A stretch of 64,000 nucleotides of DNA from JAHRAW01 sp965249835 (GTDB taxonomy: Bacteria; Pseudomonadota; Gammaproteobacteria; Arenicellales; Poriferihabitantaceae), in the NCBI GenBank assembly GCA_965249835.1, contig CBDFMY010000003.1, positions 1,488,001 through 1,552,000 of the forward strand, given 5' to 3'. Positions 44,799 to 53,869 of this stretch are shown here, piece by piece (position 1 is the first letter of the stretch; each line of letters begins with the position of its first letter). The notes beneath the pieces were generated by a model. It had not been told where the DNA came from. It made no database searches and saw only the letters and a list, made by a program, of their open reading frames with translations. The position numbers were made by a program, and so were the translations under genes.

Positions 44799-45431
44799 TG
44801 GGTTTGCGCTTCGTTGCGTTGTCGCTCGCAAACTTAAGGAGTCACGCTGCGCGTGACACTTATTTACCATCGTCTTCTCAAAAGGAGTCACACTTTGCGA
44901 TTCACCATTACCCCCCACCCCGTCATTCTCGCCGGTAGGCGGGAATCCAGAGTGGCGGCGTTAGCCGCCTGGTGAGTCTCGCTACGCGTGACACTTATTT
45001 ACCATCGTCTTCTCAAAAGGAGTCACACTTTGCGATTCACCATTACCCCCCACCCCGTCATTCTCGCCGGTAGGCGGGAATCCAGAGTGGCGGCGTTAGC
45101 CGCCTGGTGAGTCTCGCTACGCGTGACACTTATTTACCATTGTCTTCTCAAAAGGAGTCACACTTTGCGATTCACCATTACCCCCCACCCCGTCATTCTC
45201 GCCGGTAGGCGGGAATCCAGAGTGGCGGCGTTAGCCGCCTGGTGAGTCTCGCTACGCGTGACACTTATTTACCATTGTCTTCTCAAAAGGAGTCACACTT
45301 TGCGATTCACCATTACCCCCCACCCCGTCATTCTCGCCGGTAGGCGGGAATCCAGAGTGGCGGCGTTAGCCGCCTGGTGAGTCTCGCTACGCGTGACAAT
45401 ACTAAGAGCCCGGCAAAGTTCGAATCACATG
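44799..45431. repeat. Four 135-bp tandem repeats (44853-45392) with flanks
   Basis: The unit starts GTGACACTTATTTACC at 44853, 44988, 45123 and 45258 and the next partial copy begins at 45393, an exact 135-bp period with only single-base differences (accatc versus accatt). Each unit contains a family A hairpin (CGTCATTCTCGCCGG to GGCGGGAATCCAG), the palindrome GGCGGCGTTAGCCGCC, and 'tctcaaaaggagtcacactttgcgattcacc'. No long reading frame runs through the units. It separates tmm from the tmRNA region. Confidence 0.9.
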
Positions 45432-45623
45432 TCATTTTTGGTTTTGTTTGCCATGTTTTTTTGTGTTGGAACGGAATTGGCCGGAGATGCGTTCGGCGTC
45501 CCCTCTTAAATGCCATATGTCTTCAGCGAAATCGCCCCTACGCGGCAAACGATATTCGACCTCAGTCTCAAGAATCAGCACTTGTCGGGCACCTTGAATG
45601 AAACTATGCAGTTGTTTGGTCAT
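45432..45623 (-). CDS. Small hypothetical protein (63 aa)
   Basis: An open frame starting at ATG 45623 (MTKQLHSFIQGARQVL...) encodes 63 residues; the segment FIQGARQVLILETEVEYRLP and a following DxWHLRGDAERIS resemble a family of short, mostly uncharacterised proteobacterial ORFs of the pattern 'GVGSVL...W..VG..I' as I remember them. A GAG lies about 10 bp upstream. There are no transmembrane or signal features. I would treat it as a possible gene only. The rest of 45624-45751, up to the tmRNA 3' end, holds nothing I recognise. Confidence 0.4.
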   Translation of the reverse strand: MTKQLHSFIQGARQVLILETEVEYRLPRRGDFAEDIWHLRGDAERISGQFRSNTKKHGKQNQK

Positions 45624-45751
45624 GGTAATTGTCTCGGTTTTTGGTAAGCCAAAATCCGCTTGTAGCATAACCCACGCCTGATTTCCATAGCCCGCTATCC
45701 CTAACGATAACCATCCCCCCGCACTCCCAAAAGCGGCGCAAGAAGAAGTAT

Positions 45752-46107
45752 TGGTGGAGGTGGCGGGAATCGAACCCGCGTCCGCAGATCCTACACACAC
45801 CGGCAACTACATGCTTAGTCCGCCTTCAAGTTAACCGGTGTGAAGGTAGGCAGACCAACGCGCACACCGGCGAGTCCGATTGGTTTTAACTGCCAGGCAA
45901 CGGACCGGCCTGGCTCGCGAGCCTTTATGAATGACCTTTGGAACCTCGGCCTAAAGGCGAGCCAAGTCAAAGGGCTAACCGGAATTAAGCGGCTAGCGCG
46001 TAGTTGTCGTCGTTGGCAACTATTGTGTTGCAGATGGATTAACGAGGTAGCCTGCACCTCGGCATGCTCCAGTGGGCTCAAAACCGACGTCGAAGCCAGT
46101 CACCCCC
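45752..46107 (-). ncRNA. ssrA: Transfer-messenger RNA (tmRNA)
   Basis: On the minus strand the RNA begins GGGGGTGACTGGCTTCGACG (46107 downward) and ends GGGTTCGATTCCCGCC-ACCTCCACCA at 45752, with the CCA encoded. The 5' GGGGGUG pairs with the 3' CACCUCC acceptor strand. The internal tag frame at 46017-45985 reads ANDDNYALAA followed by TAA, a typical gammaproteobacterial proteolysis tag. tmRNA rescues stalled ribosomes together with SmpB, whose gene lies 111 bp upstream on the same strand. Confidence 0.97.
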
Positions 46108-46218
46108 ATGAACGGCGGCGAGTATACCAGAATACACACCCAGAATACACACAAATAGAGGAATGACCAGTAATCATGTGCTGCTACAGCCCGCGCCACA
46201 CTCCCACTCCCACAACCC

Positions 46219-46686
46219 TCACGGTTTCAACAAACGCTGTTTGTCGCGCTCCCATTCCCGCTGCTTGATGGTCTGGCGTTTGTCGTATTGCTTCTTGCCT
46301 TTGGCCAGGGCAATTTTGGCTTTCACCTTGCCGTGTTTCCAATACAAACTCAACGGCACGATGGTATATCCTTCGCGTTCGTTGGCACCGATCAAGCGGC
46401 TGATTTCTTTTTTATGCAGCAACAATTTTCGGCTGCGCACCGGGTCCGGGTTGACATGCGTTGAAGCCGATTGCAAGGGCGAGAAATGCGCGCCAATCAA
46501 AAAAAGTTCGCCTTGCAGAATCGTCACATAACCTTCCTTCAACTGGGCGCGACCAGCCCGCAAACTCTTGACTTCCCAGCCGTGGAGTTCCACGCCGGCT
46601 TCAAACTCCTGCTCGATAAAATAATCAAACCGGGCTTTTCGGTTGAGCGCAATAGTATTGGGGTTGGTTTTTTTTTTAACTGCCAT
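46219..46686 (-). CDS. smpB: SsrA-binding protein SmpB
   Basis: SmpB binds the tRNA-like part of tmRNA and places it in the ribosomal A site. The 155-residue product has the OB-fold core with NRKARFDYFIEQEFEAGVEL, HGWEVKSLRAGRAQLKEGYV and HVNPDPVRSRKLLLHKKEI, and the C-terminal helix-forming tail KQYDKRQTIKQREWERDKQR. The ATG at 46686 is preceded by the short divergent spacer to ratA-rnfH. Placement next to ssrA is classical. Confidence 0.97.
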   Translation of the reverse strand: MAVKKKTNPNTIALNRKARFDYFIEQEFEAGVELHGWEVKSLRAGRAQLKEGYVTILQGELFLIGAHFSPLQSASTHVNPDPVRSRKLLLHKKEISRLIGANEREGYTIVPLSLYWKHGKVKAKIALAKGKKQYDKRQTIKQREWERDKQRLLKP

Positions 46687-46787
46687 GAACTTGGGCCCCC
46701 GAGCGTTTCGGTAACCGCCAAACGGAACAGGCGTGCAGTATAATGGAGCGCAATTTTTTTTTCCGCAAACCGAACGACAAAACCCAC

Positions 46788-47528
46788 ATGTATATCGTTG
46801 CGCGTTCCGCGTTGGTCATGCACAGTGCCGAGGATATGTATGCGCTGGTGAACGACATTGACTCTTATTCGAGATTCCTGCCGTGGTGCGGCGGCTCCGA
46901 AGTGCTTGTGCGTAGCGAGCGGGAGATGACCGCCCGGGTGCGCATCGCGTTCCGCGGCGTCAGCCGATCATTCACCACCCGCAACCGTCTCCAGCCGCCG
47001 GAAAAAATCACCATGACATTGCTGGACGGACCGTTCAGCAAGTTGTCCGGGGTTTGGGAATTCAAGGAGTTGCAAGCGGATGCGTGTCGAATTTCCCTTG
47101 ACCTGAGTTTTGATTTTTCCAATGCGATAACCGGGCGCGTGGTCGGCCCAGTGTTCAAACACATCGCCGATTCTCTGGTCGATTCTTTCGTCGGCCGCGC
47201 CGAGCAAATTCACCGCCAACCGCCGCCGGGCACGATTTCCGTGGAAGTGGTCTACGCGTTGCCGGAGCGACAGATGGTGGAATCGTTGCAATTCGCTCCG
47301 CCGGTTACTCCGGTTACCATTGAACAGGCGATACGCGCATCATCCATTCCGGCGCAGTTTCCGGAACTTGATTTGACCGAGATGCCGGTCGGGGTTTTCG
47401 GAACGCAGCGACCGCTCGACTGGCAACTTGCGGATCACGACCGCGTGGAGATTTACCGCCCACTGACCATGAGCCCGACCGAAGCACGCCGGCGCCGCGC
47501 CGAGGTAGTGAAAGATGACAAATTGTAA
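46788..47528 (+). CDS. RatA-RnfH fusion protein
   Basis: From ATG 46788 the 246-residue protein joins two families usually encoded separately next to smpB. Residues 1-143 are a RatA/COQ10-type START domain (ALVMHSAEDMYALVNDIDSY, FLPWCGGSEVL, LDGPFSKLSGVWEF, FEFSNAI-like region, HIADSLVDSFVGRAEQ). RatA was described as a toxin that blocks 70S assembly and its homologues bind quinones. Residues ~149-238 are RnfH/RatB (ubiquitin-like UPF0125): SVEVVYALPERQMVESLQF, TIEQAIRASSI, VGVFGTQRPLDWQLADHDRV, EIYRPLTMSPTEARRRRAE. No stop or frameshift separates them. A 15-residue upstream extension (ATG 46743) is possible but unlike homologues. Confidence 0.9.
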   Translation: MYIVARSALVMHSAEDMYALVNDIDSYSRFLPWCGGSEVLVRSEREMTARVRIAFRGVSRSFTTRNRLQPPEKITMTLLDGPFSKLSGVWEFKELQADACRISLDLSFDFSNAITGRVVGPVFKHIADSLVDSFVGRAEQIHRQPPPGTISVEVVYALPERQMVESLQFAPPVTPVTIEQAIRASSIPAQFPELDLTEMPVGVFGTQRPLDWQLADHDRVEIYRPLTMSPTEARRRRAEVVKDDKL

Positions 47529-47731
47529 TTGGTTGATAAAAAGAGATATATTCAGCGAATATTTGCACGAATGTCGCCGGCCTTCGTCCGATGGTATGGG
47601 CACTTTCATGGCAATTTTTCCTCATGGTTTGATTGCCTTACCGTGCGTCTTTTGGTATAAAGCCGCTCCCGAAAATTTGCCCGCTACTCGGTGCAAATTC
47701 ACTTTAATTATTTAAGCAGTCGTATAACCCA

Positions 47732-48166
47732 ATGGCAACCAAGCGAAAATCCGAACAACTGATTCACGGCATCACGCCCTACAAAAGTGAAAAAGACGAG
47801 ACCTACATGGGCAAGCCGCAACTGCATCACTTCCAGGCGATACTGACCGCGTGGCGCGCCGAACTCAGCAGCGACACATCCAAAACGGTGGTTCACATGC
47901 AGGATGAAACCGCCAACCATCCCGACCCCACCGACCGCGCCAGTCAGGAAACCGACATGACGCTGGAGTTGCGTGGGCGCGACCGCGACCGTAAGTTAAT
48001 CAAAAAAATCGATGAGTCCATCAGTCATCTGAAGTCCGGCGATTTCGGTTACTGCGAAAGTTGCGGCGAAGAAATTGGTCTCAAGCGACTGGAAGCACGC
48101 CCCACCGCGGTGCTGTGCATTGATTGCAAAACGCTGGACGAAATCCGCGAGAAGCAACTCTCCTGA
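47732..48166 (+). CDS. dksA: RNA polymerase-binding transcription factor DksA
   Basis: DksA enters the secondary channel of RNA polymerase and, with ppGpp, redirects transcription during starvation. The 144-residue protein has the coiled coil with the acidic tip (PDPTDRASQETDMTLEL; the DxxDxA signature) and the four-cysteine zinc finger GYCESCGEEIG ... LCIDC. The ATG at 47732 fits the family start (long N-terminal tail GKPQLHHFQAIL). It is separated from ratA-rnfH by a 203-bp spacer and followed by repeats. Confidence 0.96.
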   Translation: MATKRKSEQLIHGITPYKSEKDETYMGKPQLHHFQAILTAWRAELSSDTSKTVVHMQDETANHPDPTDRASQETDMTLELRGRDRDRKLIKKIDESISHLKSGDFGYCESCGEEIGLKRLEARPTAVLCIDCKTLDEIREKQLS

Positions 48167-48733
48167 CCGGCTGGGTTTTGTCTGGCAAAGCCGGGCTTTT
48201 TCTCAATATGCTTTTGGCGTCTCAACTCGCCTTTGTCTTTTCAATTTACTATTGCCCTTCCATTCGTCATCCTCGCCGGCAGGCGGGGATCCAGACGCGG
48301 CGTAGCCGCGCAAAGCGCGATTCCTTTTTCACGTTTGCCATTGTCCTATCAGCTTGCCATTGACATCCCGATACATCATTACCATCTCACCCCGTCATTC
48401 TCGCCGGTAGGCGGGGATCCAGACGCGGCGTAGCCGCGCAAAGCGCGATTCCTTTTTCACGTTTGCCATTGTCCTATCAGCTTGCCATTGACATCCCGAT
48501 ACATCATTACCATCTCACCCCGTCATTCTCGCCGGTAGGCGGGAATCCAGACGCGGCGTAGCCGCGCAAATGGCGGCGGCTTTGCCGCCGGTTTTTCAAG
48601 CCGGAATGACGATACGAAAAGCGTGTTGCCCGGCTTTGCCGGACTATAGTAGTGAACACATACACCTGCCTGCGGCGGGAATCCAGTAAAATATCCGTCC
48701 GGCGTTGCCGCGACATATTGATGGAGAATAATC
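48167..48733. repeat. Repeat cluster with 128-bp tandem units
   Basis: After dksA, a 128-bp unit starting TCGCCGG is present at 48273-48400 and 48401-48528, with a third partial copy from 48529. Each carries a family A hairpin, the palindrome CGCGGCGTAGCCGCG and 'tttgccattgtcctatcagcttgccattgacatcccg'. Short GGCGGCGGCTTTGCCGCC-type hairpins follow (48570-48600). No gene seen. GGAG just before 48734 is the ribosome binding site of the next gene. Confidence 0.85.
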
Positions 48734-49267
48734 ATGACCCAAAAAGAAAAATTTTTGCGTAGAGAATTTTGGACGCAAAGTTGGAAGGGTTCTGTTCAAC
48801 ACAATTGTGTATATGGTGCTGATATAAACGAAGGCGACATCAGAAGAAATAAATTTAAAAAATGGTTATGTGATTATTGTGATAAAGAACTGCTACCTAT
48901 GTATGAAAGCCAAGAAGTATCTGGGTCGGTTCATTGCCAAAATATCAAAGAATTAAAAAAGAAAGCAGAGTCATATACTAAAGATAAGATATTACTTAAT
49001 GGAGAGTACAAAATTGGAACTGCGCAAAAATTGCTCAATCTTCAATTGAAATATTTATGGTGTGCAGGAATGTCAAAGGAACCACCACACTGTCCCATTG
49101 ATAGTAGAATTCTGAATCATGTGGGCTGGGATGGCGATTCTTGGACAACATGGGAATCAATTTTTGTATACAAATGGGCAATAAACACCATTACAGAAAA
49201 AGCTCACTCTGAAGGCTGGAAACACATAGCCGACTGGGAACTTCGCACTTTTAACGAACTAAAGTGA
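48734..49267 (+). CDS. Hypothetical protein upstream of type ISP enzyme
   Basis: This 177-residue protein starts at an ATG with GGAG 8 bp upstream. It is AT-rich, charged and rich in Trp and Cys (WLCDYCDKELLPM, WCAGMSKEPPHCPIDSRIL), soluble, with no signal or membrane segments. The stretch CPIDSRIL-H and the closing WTTWESIFVYKWAINTITEK suggest a small enzyme or binding protein; I do not recognise the family. It lies 84 bp before the restriction-modification gene on the same strand and shares its island, so an accessory role in defence is possible but unproven. Confidence 0.75.
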   Translation: MTQKEKFLRREFWTQSWKGSVQHNCVYGADINEGDIRRNKFKKWLCDYCDKELLPMYESQEVSGSVHCQNIKELKKKAESYTKDKILLNGEYKIGTAQKLLNLQLKYLWCAGMSKEPPHCPIDSRILNHVGWDGDSWTTWESIFVYKWAINTITEKAHSEGWKHIADWELRTFNELK

Positions 49268-49351
49268 AATCTCCATGACACAACCAAATTTTTTACGAGC
49301 AGGTATCGGCGGACCAGATGAAAACCGACACACACAAATAAAACCAAACCC

Positions 49352-52300
49352 ATGACTCCACAAACCTACCTCAAACAACTGGACCGGCATTACCAAGCCG
49401 GCAACGCCACCGAGCATACCTACCGCGCGGCGTTGCAATCTTTGTTGGAAACCACGCTGCCCGACATCGCGGTCACCAACGAGCCGAAGCAAATTGAATG
49501 TGGCGCGCCGGATTATGTATTGACCCGCAACGCCATCCCGCTGGGTTACATTGAAGCCAAAGACTTGGACAAGGATTTGGACGACAAAGCCCACGCCGCG
49601 CAACTGCGCCGCTACACCGAATCGCTCGGCAATCTAATTTTCACCAACTACCTGGAGTTCCGCCTCATCCGCGATGGCGAAGCGGTCGTCACCGTGTGCA
49701 TCGCCGAACTGCGCGGCGGTCGCGTCAAACCGAAACCGGATCAATTTGACGCATTCGCCGACCTGCTTGCCAACTTCGCCGGTTATGACGGCACCACCAT
49801 CGCCAGCGCCAACAGTCTGGCACACCACATGGCGGCAAAGGCGCGATTGCTGGCGCGGGTCATTGAACAAGCGTTGCATAAAGACACCGACGGCGCGAAT
49901 GAAAACACCGAAGGCAGCGATTTGCAAAATCAACTCGCGGTATTCAAAAAGCACCTGATACACGACATTGACCGCGATGCCTTCGCCGACATCTACGCCC
50001 AGACCGTGGCTTACGGCATGTTCGCCGCGCGCCTGCACGACCCAACCCCGGCGACCTTCACGCGCCGCGAAGCCGCCGAGTTAATCCCCGCCGCCAATCC
50101 GTTTCTGCGCAGATTTTTCCAGCACATCGCCGGCTATGACCTTGACCAGCGCATTCGCTGGGCGGTGGACGACCTCGCCGATCTTTTTCGCGCCGCTGAT
50201 GTGGGCGAGTTGATGAAGGATTACGGCAAAGCCACCCAGCGCAACGACCCGTTCCTGCATTTTTACGAAACATTTCTCGGCGAATACAACCCAAAACTAC
50301 GCAAGAGTCGCGGCGTTTATTACACCCCGGAACCGGTGGTGAACTTCATCGTGCGTGCTGCGGATGAAATCCTGCAAACCGAATTCGGCATCAAGGATGG
50401 CCTCGCCGACACCGGCAAAACCGTCATAGAAGTGGATGCGCTGCCGTCCGCCGACAAACGCAAGAAAGGCAAGATGGAGAAATACAAAAAGGAAGTGCAT
50501 AAGGTGCAGATTCTCGACCCGGCAACCGGCACCGGCACTTTCCTCGCCGCCATCGTGCAGCAGATTTATGAAAACAAGTTTGCCAATCAAAAAGGCGTTT
50601 GGGCGGGTTATGTTCGCGAGCATCTCATCCCGCGCCTGAACGGGTTTGAAGTGTTGATGGCATCCTACGCCATGGCGCACACCAAATTGGAAATGGTGTT
50701 GCGCGATAGCGGCTGCGAACTCGGCGATGACCGCCTGCGTATTTTCCTGACCAACTCGCTGGAACAACATCATTCCGACACCGGCACCTTGTTTGCACAA
50801 TGGCTTTCCGCCGAGGCGAACGAAGCCAACTTCATCAAACGCGATACGCCGGTGATGGTGGTGATTGGCAATCCGCCGTACGCGGTGAGTAGTAGCAACA
50901 AAGGCGATTGGATTAACAATTTGATTGCCGATTACAAGAAAAACCTAAACGAGAGAAAAATAAATCTTGACGATGATTATATTAAGTTTATTCGCTACGG
51001 CGAACATCTGATTGAAAAAACCGGTTACGGCATTCTCGCGTATATTTCTAACAACAGTTTTTTGGATGGTGTTACGCATCGCCAAATGCGAAAACATTTA
51101 CTGGAAACTTTTGACAAGATTTATATTCTTGATTTACACGGCAATGTGCGCAAAAAAGAAACCGCACCTGATGGATCCCCTGATAAAAATGTGTTTGACA
51201 TCATGCAAGGTGTCTCCATCAACATCTTCGTTAAGACCACAAAGAAAAAAGACGGAACTCTGGCAAAAGTATTGCACCGTGATTTATACGGCGAACGGGA
51301 AAGCAAATATCAATTTCTTTGGGATAACGATTTGAAGAAAACCGACTTCAAAGAATTACAACCGATTGAACCTTATTATTTTTTTGTGCCGAAGGATTTT
51401 TCAGCAATGACGGAATATGAAAAAGGTTTTGCAATAAACGAATTGTTTGATAACTATAATTCTGGGATACAGACAAAATCTGACAACTTATCTGTTCATT
51501 TTTCCCAACAAGAATTAAAAACAGTGATAAACGATTTTCTTTCAATGGAAGTGGAACTTCTGAGAGAAAAATATAATTATAAAAAGGATTCAAGTGGATG
51601 GAATTTTCAATCTGCTAAAAATGATTTAATGCGCAGAGAGTTCCAATATGCTGATATGCTTTATCGTCCATTTGATATCCGTAATACCGTGTTCACGGAA
51701 ACTTCCTCTGGTTTTATTGGTCGTCCACGAGAAAAAACCATGCGCCATTTTCTTGCGGGTACGAATCTTGGTTTATTAACTTCACGTTCTTCTTCCGATT
51801 CTATATTTAATCTGGTATTTATTTCTCGACATATATCGGACATACATGCGGTCGGTGGTCAAAGTTATTGTTTTCCGCTCTACCTTTACCCCGACACCGA
51901 ACAACCAAGTATTGACGACAATAAACAGCGAAAACCAAATCTTGACCATGCCATCGTAAAAACCATCGCCGACAAACTCGACTTGCGCTTCACGCCTGAA
52001 AAGGAAGACGACAACAAAACCTTCGCGCCCATTGACCTGCTGGATTACATCTACGCCGTGCTGCACTCGCCCACCTACCGCGAACACTACAAGGAATTCC
52101 TAAAAATAGACTTCCCGCGCGTGCCGTATCCCACCGAGAAAAAACAATTCCGCCAACTGGTTGCACTCGGCGGAGAATTGCGCACTCTACATCTTATGGA
52201 AAGCCCAACGCTGGACAACCTCATCACCCGCTACAACCAACCCGGCGACCATAAAGTAGACAAACCCGAATACAAAATCACCGACCACAAAAAACACCTC

Positions 52301-52522
52301 GGGCAAGTGCATATCAACAAAACACAATACTTCAGCGAAGTGCCCGAAACCGCCTGGAACTTTTACATCGGCGGTTATCAACCCGCGCAAAAATGGCTCA
52401 AAGACCGCAAAAACCGCACCCTAAACCACGACGACATCATCCACTACCAGAAAATCATCCTCGCCCTGTTTGAGACCGCCCGACTGATGAAAGAAATTGA
52501 TACCGAATGGCAACCGCATTGA
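49352..52522 (+). CDS. Type ISP-like restriction-modification enzyme (nuclease-methyltransferase)
   Basis: This 1056-residue single polypeptide appears to combine cleavage, methylation and specificity. The N-terminus carries a PD-(D/E)xK-like nuclease signature (GAPDYVLTRNAIPLGYIEAK, about residues 48-67). The gamma-class N6-adenine methyltransferase domain has SAM motif LDPATGTGTFLAAIV (about residue 387) and catalytic VIGNPPYA (about residue 506). The C-terminal ~180 residues (DLLDYIYAVLHSPTYRE, NFYIGGYQPAQKWLKDRK) match the type ISP specificity domain. I see no SNF2/helicase motifs between nuclease and methylase, so it is closer to a helicase-less type IIG form. Residues ~510-870 are lower in GC than the ends, hinting at a mosaic origin. 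ATG 49352 lacks a clear Shine-Dalgarno. Confidence 0.85.
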   Translation: MTPQTYLKQLDRHYQAGNATEHTYRAALQSLLETTLPDIAVTNEPKQIECGAPDYVLTRNAIPLGYIEAKDLDKDLDDKAHAAQLRRYTESLGNLIFTNYLEFRLIRDGEAVVTVCIAELRGGRVKPKPDQFDAFADLLANFAGYDGTTIASANSLAHHMAAKARLLARVIEQALHKDTDGANENTEGSDLQNQLAVFKKHLIHDIDRDAFADIYAQTVAYGMFAARLHDPTPATFTRREAAELIPAANPFLRRFFQHIAGYDLDQRIRWAVDDLADLFRAADVGELMKDYGKATQRNDPFLHFYETFLGEYNPKLRKSRGVYYTPEPVVNFIVRAADEILQTEFGIKDGLADTGKTVIEVDALPSADKRKKGKMEKYKKEVHKVQILDPATGTGTFLAAIVQQIYENKFANQKGVWAGYVREHLIPRLNGFEVLMASYAMAHTKLEMVLRDSGCELGDDRLRIFLTNSLEQHHSDTGTLFAQWLSAEANEANFIKRDTPVMVVIGNPPYAVSSSNKGDWINNLIADYKKNLNERKINLDDDYIKFIRYGEHLIEKTGYGILAYISNNSFLDGVTHRQMRKHLLETFDKIYILDLHGNVRKKETAPDGSPDKNVFDIMQGVSINIFVKTTKKKDGTLAKVLHRDLYGERESKYQFLWDNDLKKTDFKELQPIEPYYFFVPKDFSAMTEYEKGFAINELFDNYNSGIQTKSDNLSVHFSQQELKTVINDFLSMEVELLREKYNYKKDSSGWNFQSAKNDLMRREFQYADMLYRPFDIRNTVFTETSSGFIGRPREKTMRHFLAGTNLGLLTSRSSSDSIFNLVFISRHISDIHAVGGQSYCFPLYLYPDTEQPSIDDNKQRKPNLDHAIVKTIADKLDLRFTPEKEDDNKTFAPIDLLDYIYAVLHSPTYREHYKEFLKIDFPRVPYPTEKKQFRQLVALGGELRTLHLMESPTLDNLITRYNQPGDHKVDKPEYKITDHKKHLGQVHINKTQYFSEVPETAWNFYIGGYQPAQKWLKDRKNRTLNHDDIIHYQKIILALFETARLMKEIDTEWQPH

Positions 52523-53179
52523 ATGTAGTCCGGCTCCGCCACCATTAAGGATAGCGGCTAACGCCGCTGAGTTTAATAACTGGATTGCCCGGAACAAGCC
52601 GGGCAATGACGGGTTGGGGAGACAACGGTAAATCGGGCGGGAATGATTTTTTTGAGACGCCAAAAGTAACCGAGAAAAAGTCCAGCTTAGTCGACTTCTT
52701 ATTCTCAATGTGCCATTGGTGTCTCAACGCGCTTTTGTCCTCTCGGTTCACCATTACCTATCATTTGTCATTGCCCGGCTTGTTCCGGGCAATCCAGTGG
52801 AATATGCCGTCCGGCGTAGCCGGACTCCTTTGCTTTGATGCCGCGCCGTTCAATGCGAGAATGACGGCAAGGCGATGGTGCTTGTTGCTTACCGCTAATG
52901 TATGAGCGCGTCCCGGCGGCTAACGCCGCCACTCTGGATCCCCGCCTGCCGGCGAGAATGACGGGTTGGGGAGACAATGGTGAATCGAAAGGCGATGATT
53001 CCTTTTGAGAAGACAATGGTAAACGAAAAAAAACTGTTAGCGAAATAGTGATCCTATACAATTGCCCGGCTTGACCGGCTAATCCAGTTATTAAATTCAA
53101 GGGCGTTAGCCCTTGTCATTCAAAAATGAGCCACGCAATCAGTAAGCCGCGTATTTACCAAAACAAATCGACCGAAAGG
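52523..53179. repeat. Repeat-rich spacer
   Basis: No convincing gene. It contains several hairpins: GATTGCCCGG-AACAAG-CCGGGCAATGAC (52572-52601) and its inverse at 52768-52795, TCCGGCGTAGCCGGA (52810), GGCGGCTAACGCCGCC (52916-52931), and a family A copy (about 52932-52962). Phrases such as 'ttttgagacgccaaaagtaaacgag' recur here and in most other repeat clusters of the window. Confidence 0.65.
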
Positions 53180-53395
53180 TTAGCCTGTATGACATTTCTT
53201 ACAGCAATAAAAACAACCATTGCTTGGAGGATAAATCATATTGGCCTTCGCGACTGGCACGGAACAATCAGAATGATTACCTAAGGAATACTGATTTTCA
53301 GGATTTGGCAAGTGAGGGCAACCAAAAGAAAGATCGTGAACTTCGTGCTCACCGCTACCTTCTTGAGCGTTTTTATTAACAATGTATTCAGCCAT
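53180..53395 (-). CDS. Small Cys-rich conserved hypothetical protein
   Basis: A 71-residue protein with AGAGG 9 bp before its ATG at 53395. It begins MAEYIVNKNAQEGSGEHEVH and ends GCFYCCKKCHTG; with GCPHLPNPENQYSLGNHSDC in between it holds six cysteines and three or more histidines, suggesting metal binding. I recall short proteins of exactly this pattern (VNKNAQ...HEVH...C..LP...N...LG.H..C..A...AK....C.YC...CHT) in many proteobacteria, with no known function. Its isolated position between repeats fits mobility. Confidence 0.72.
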   Translation of the reverse strand: MAEYIVNKNAQEGSGEHEVHDLSFGCPHLPNPENQYSLGNHSDCSVPVAKANMIYPPSNGCFYCCKKCHTG

Positions 53396-53869
53396 TTTCG
53401 GTACCTCTTTTTGCTAATTTAAAGGAAAAGCCAGTAAACCAGATACATGAGTAATAGTCAAGATGTCGCGGCTTCGCCGCAAAGGAGTCCGGCTACGCCG
53501 GACGACATATTCCACTGGATTGCCCGGAACAAGCCGGGCAATGACAAATGATGGGTAATAGTGAACCGAGAGGACAAAGGCGCGTTGAGACGCCAAAGCA
53601 CACGAGAGAAAATGTCCGGCTACGCCAGAGCGCGTTTTAGTGTCACGCTTTGCGTGACAATTATTCGACTGGATTTGCGCGTACGCAGGAATAATCACCT
53701 TAACCGAAACCGCAGATGGGGAGGTTGATTAGAGGCCGGAGTGGCCATTGCCCTTGTTTTTCCCATGTTAAGCACTATTTTGTTGATTATACGGACAAAA
53801 TATTTCTTGACTTTTACTGTATACTATACTATTTATAGGCTACCTTCACCGACAGGCACCCCATAATGC
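53396..53869. repeat. Repeat remnants and promoter region
   Basis: 53460-53700 holds repeat pieces (GTCCGGCTACGCCGGAC, CACTGGATTGCCCGGAACAAGCCGGGCAATGAC, GTCACGCTTTGCGTGAC). The last ~110 bp are AT-rich and include TTGACT at 53807-53812 with TATTTA 17 bp downstream (53830-53835) within a TATACTATACTATTTATAG tract, a probable promoter for the toxin-antitoxin-like pair. Confidence 0.55.

Noticed and set aside
45752..45790. A tRNA gene 3' end (GGTTCGATTCCCGCC...CCA)
   Set aside because: It is the tRNA-like end of tmRNA: the matching 5' half is at 46107 and the ANDDNYALAA tag frame lies between them.
45815..46166. Open frames on both strands over the tmRNA gene
   Set aside because: They run through the structured RNA and lack ribosome binding sites; only the short tag frame is translated.
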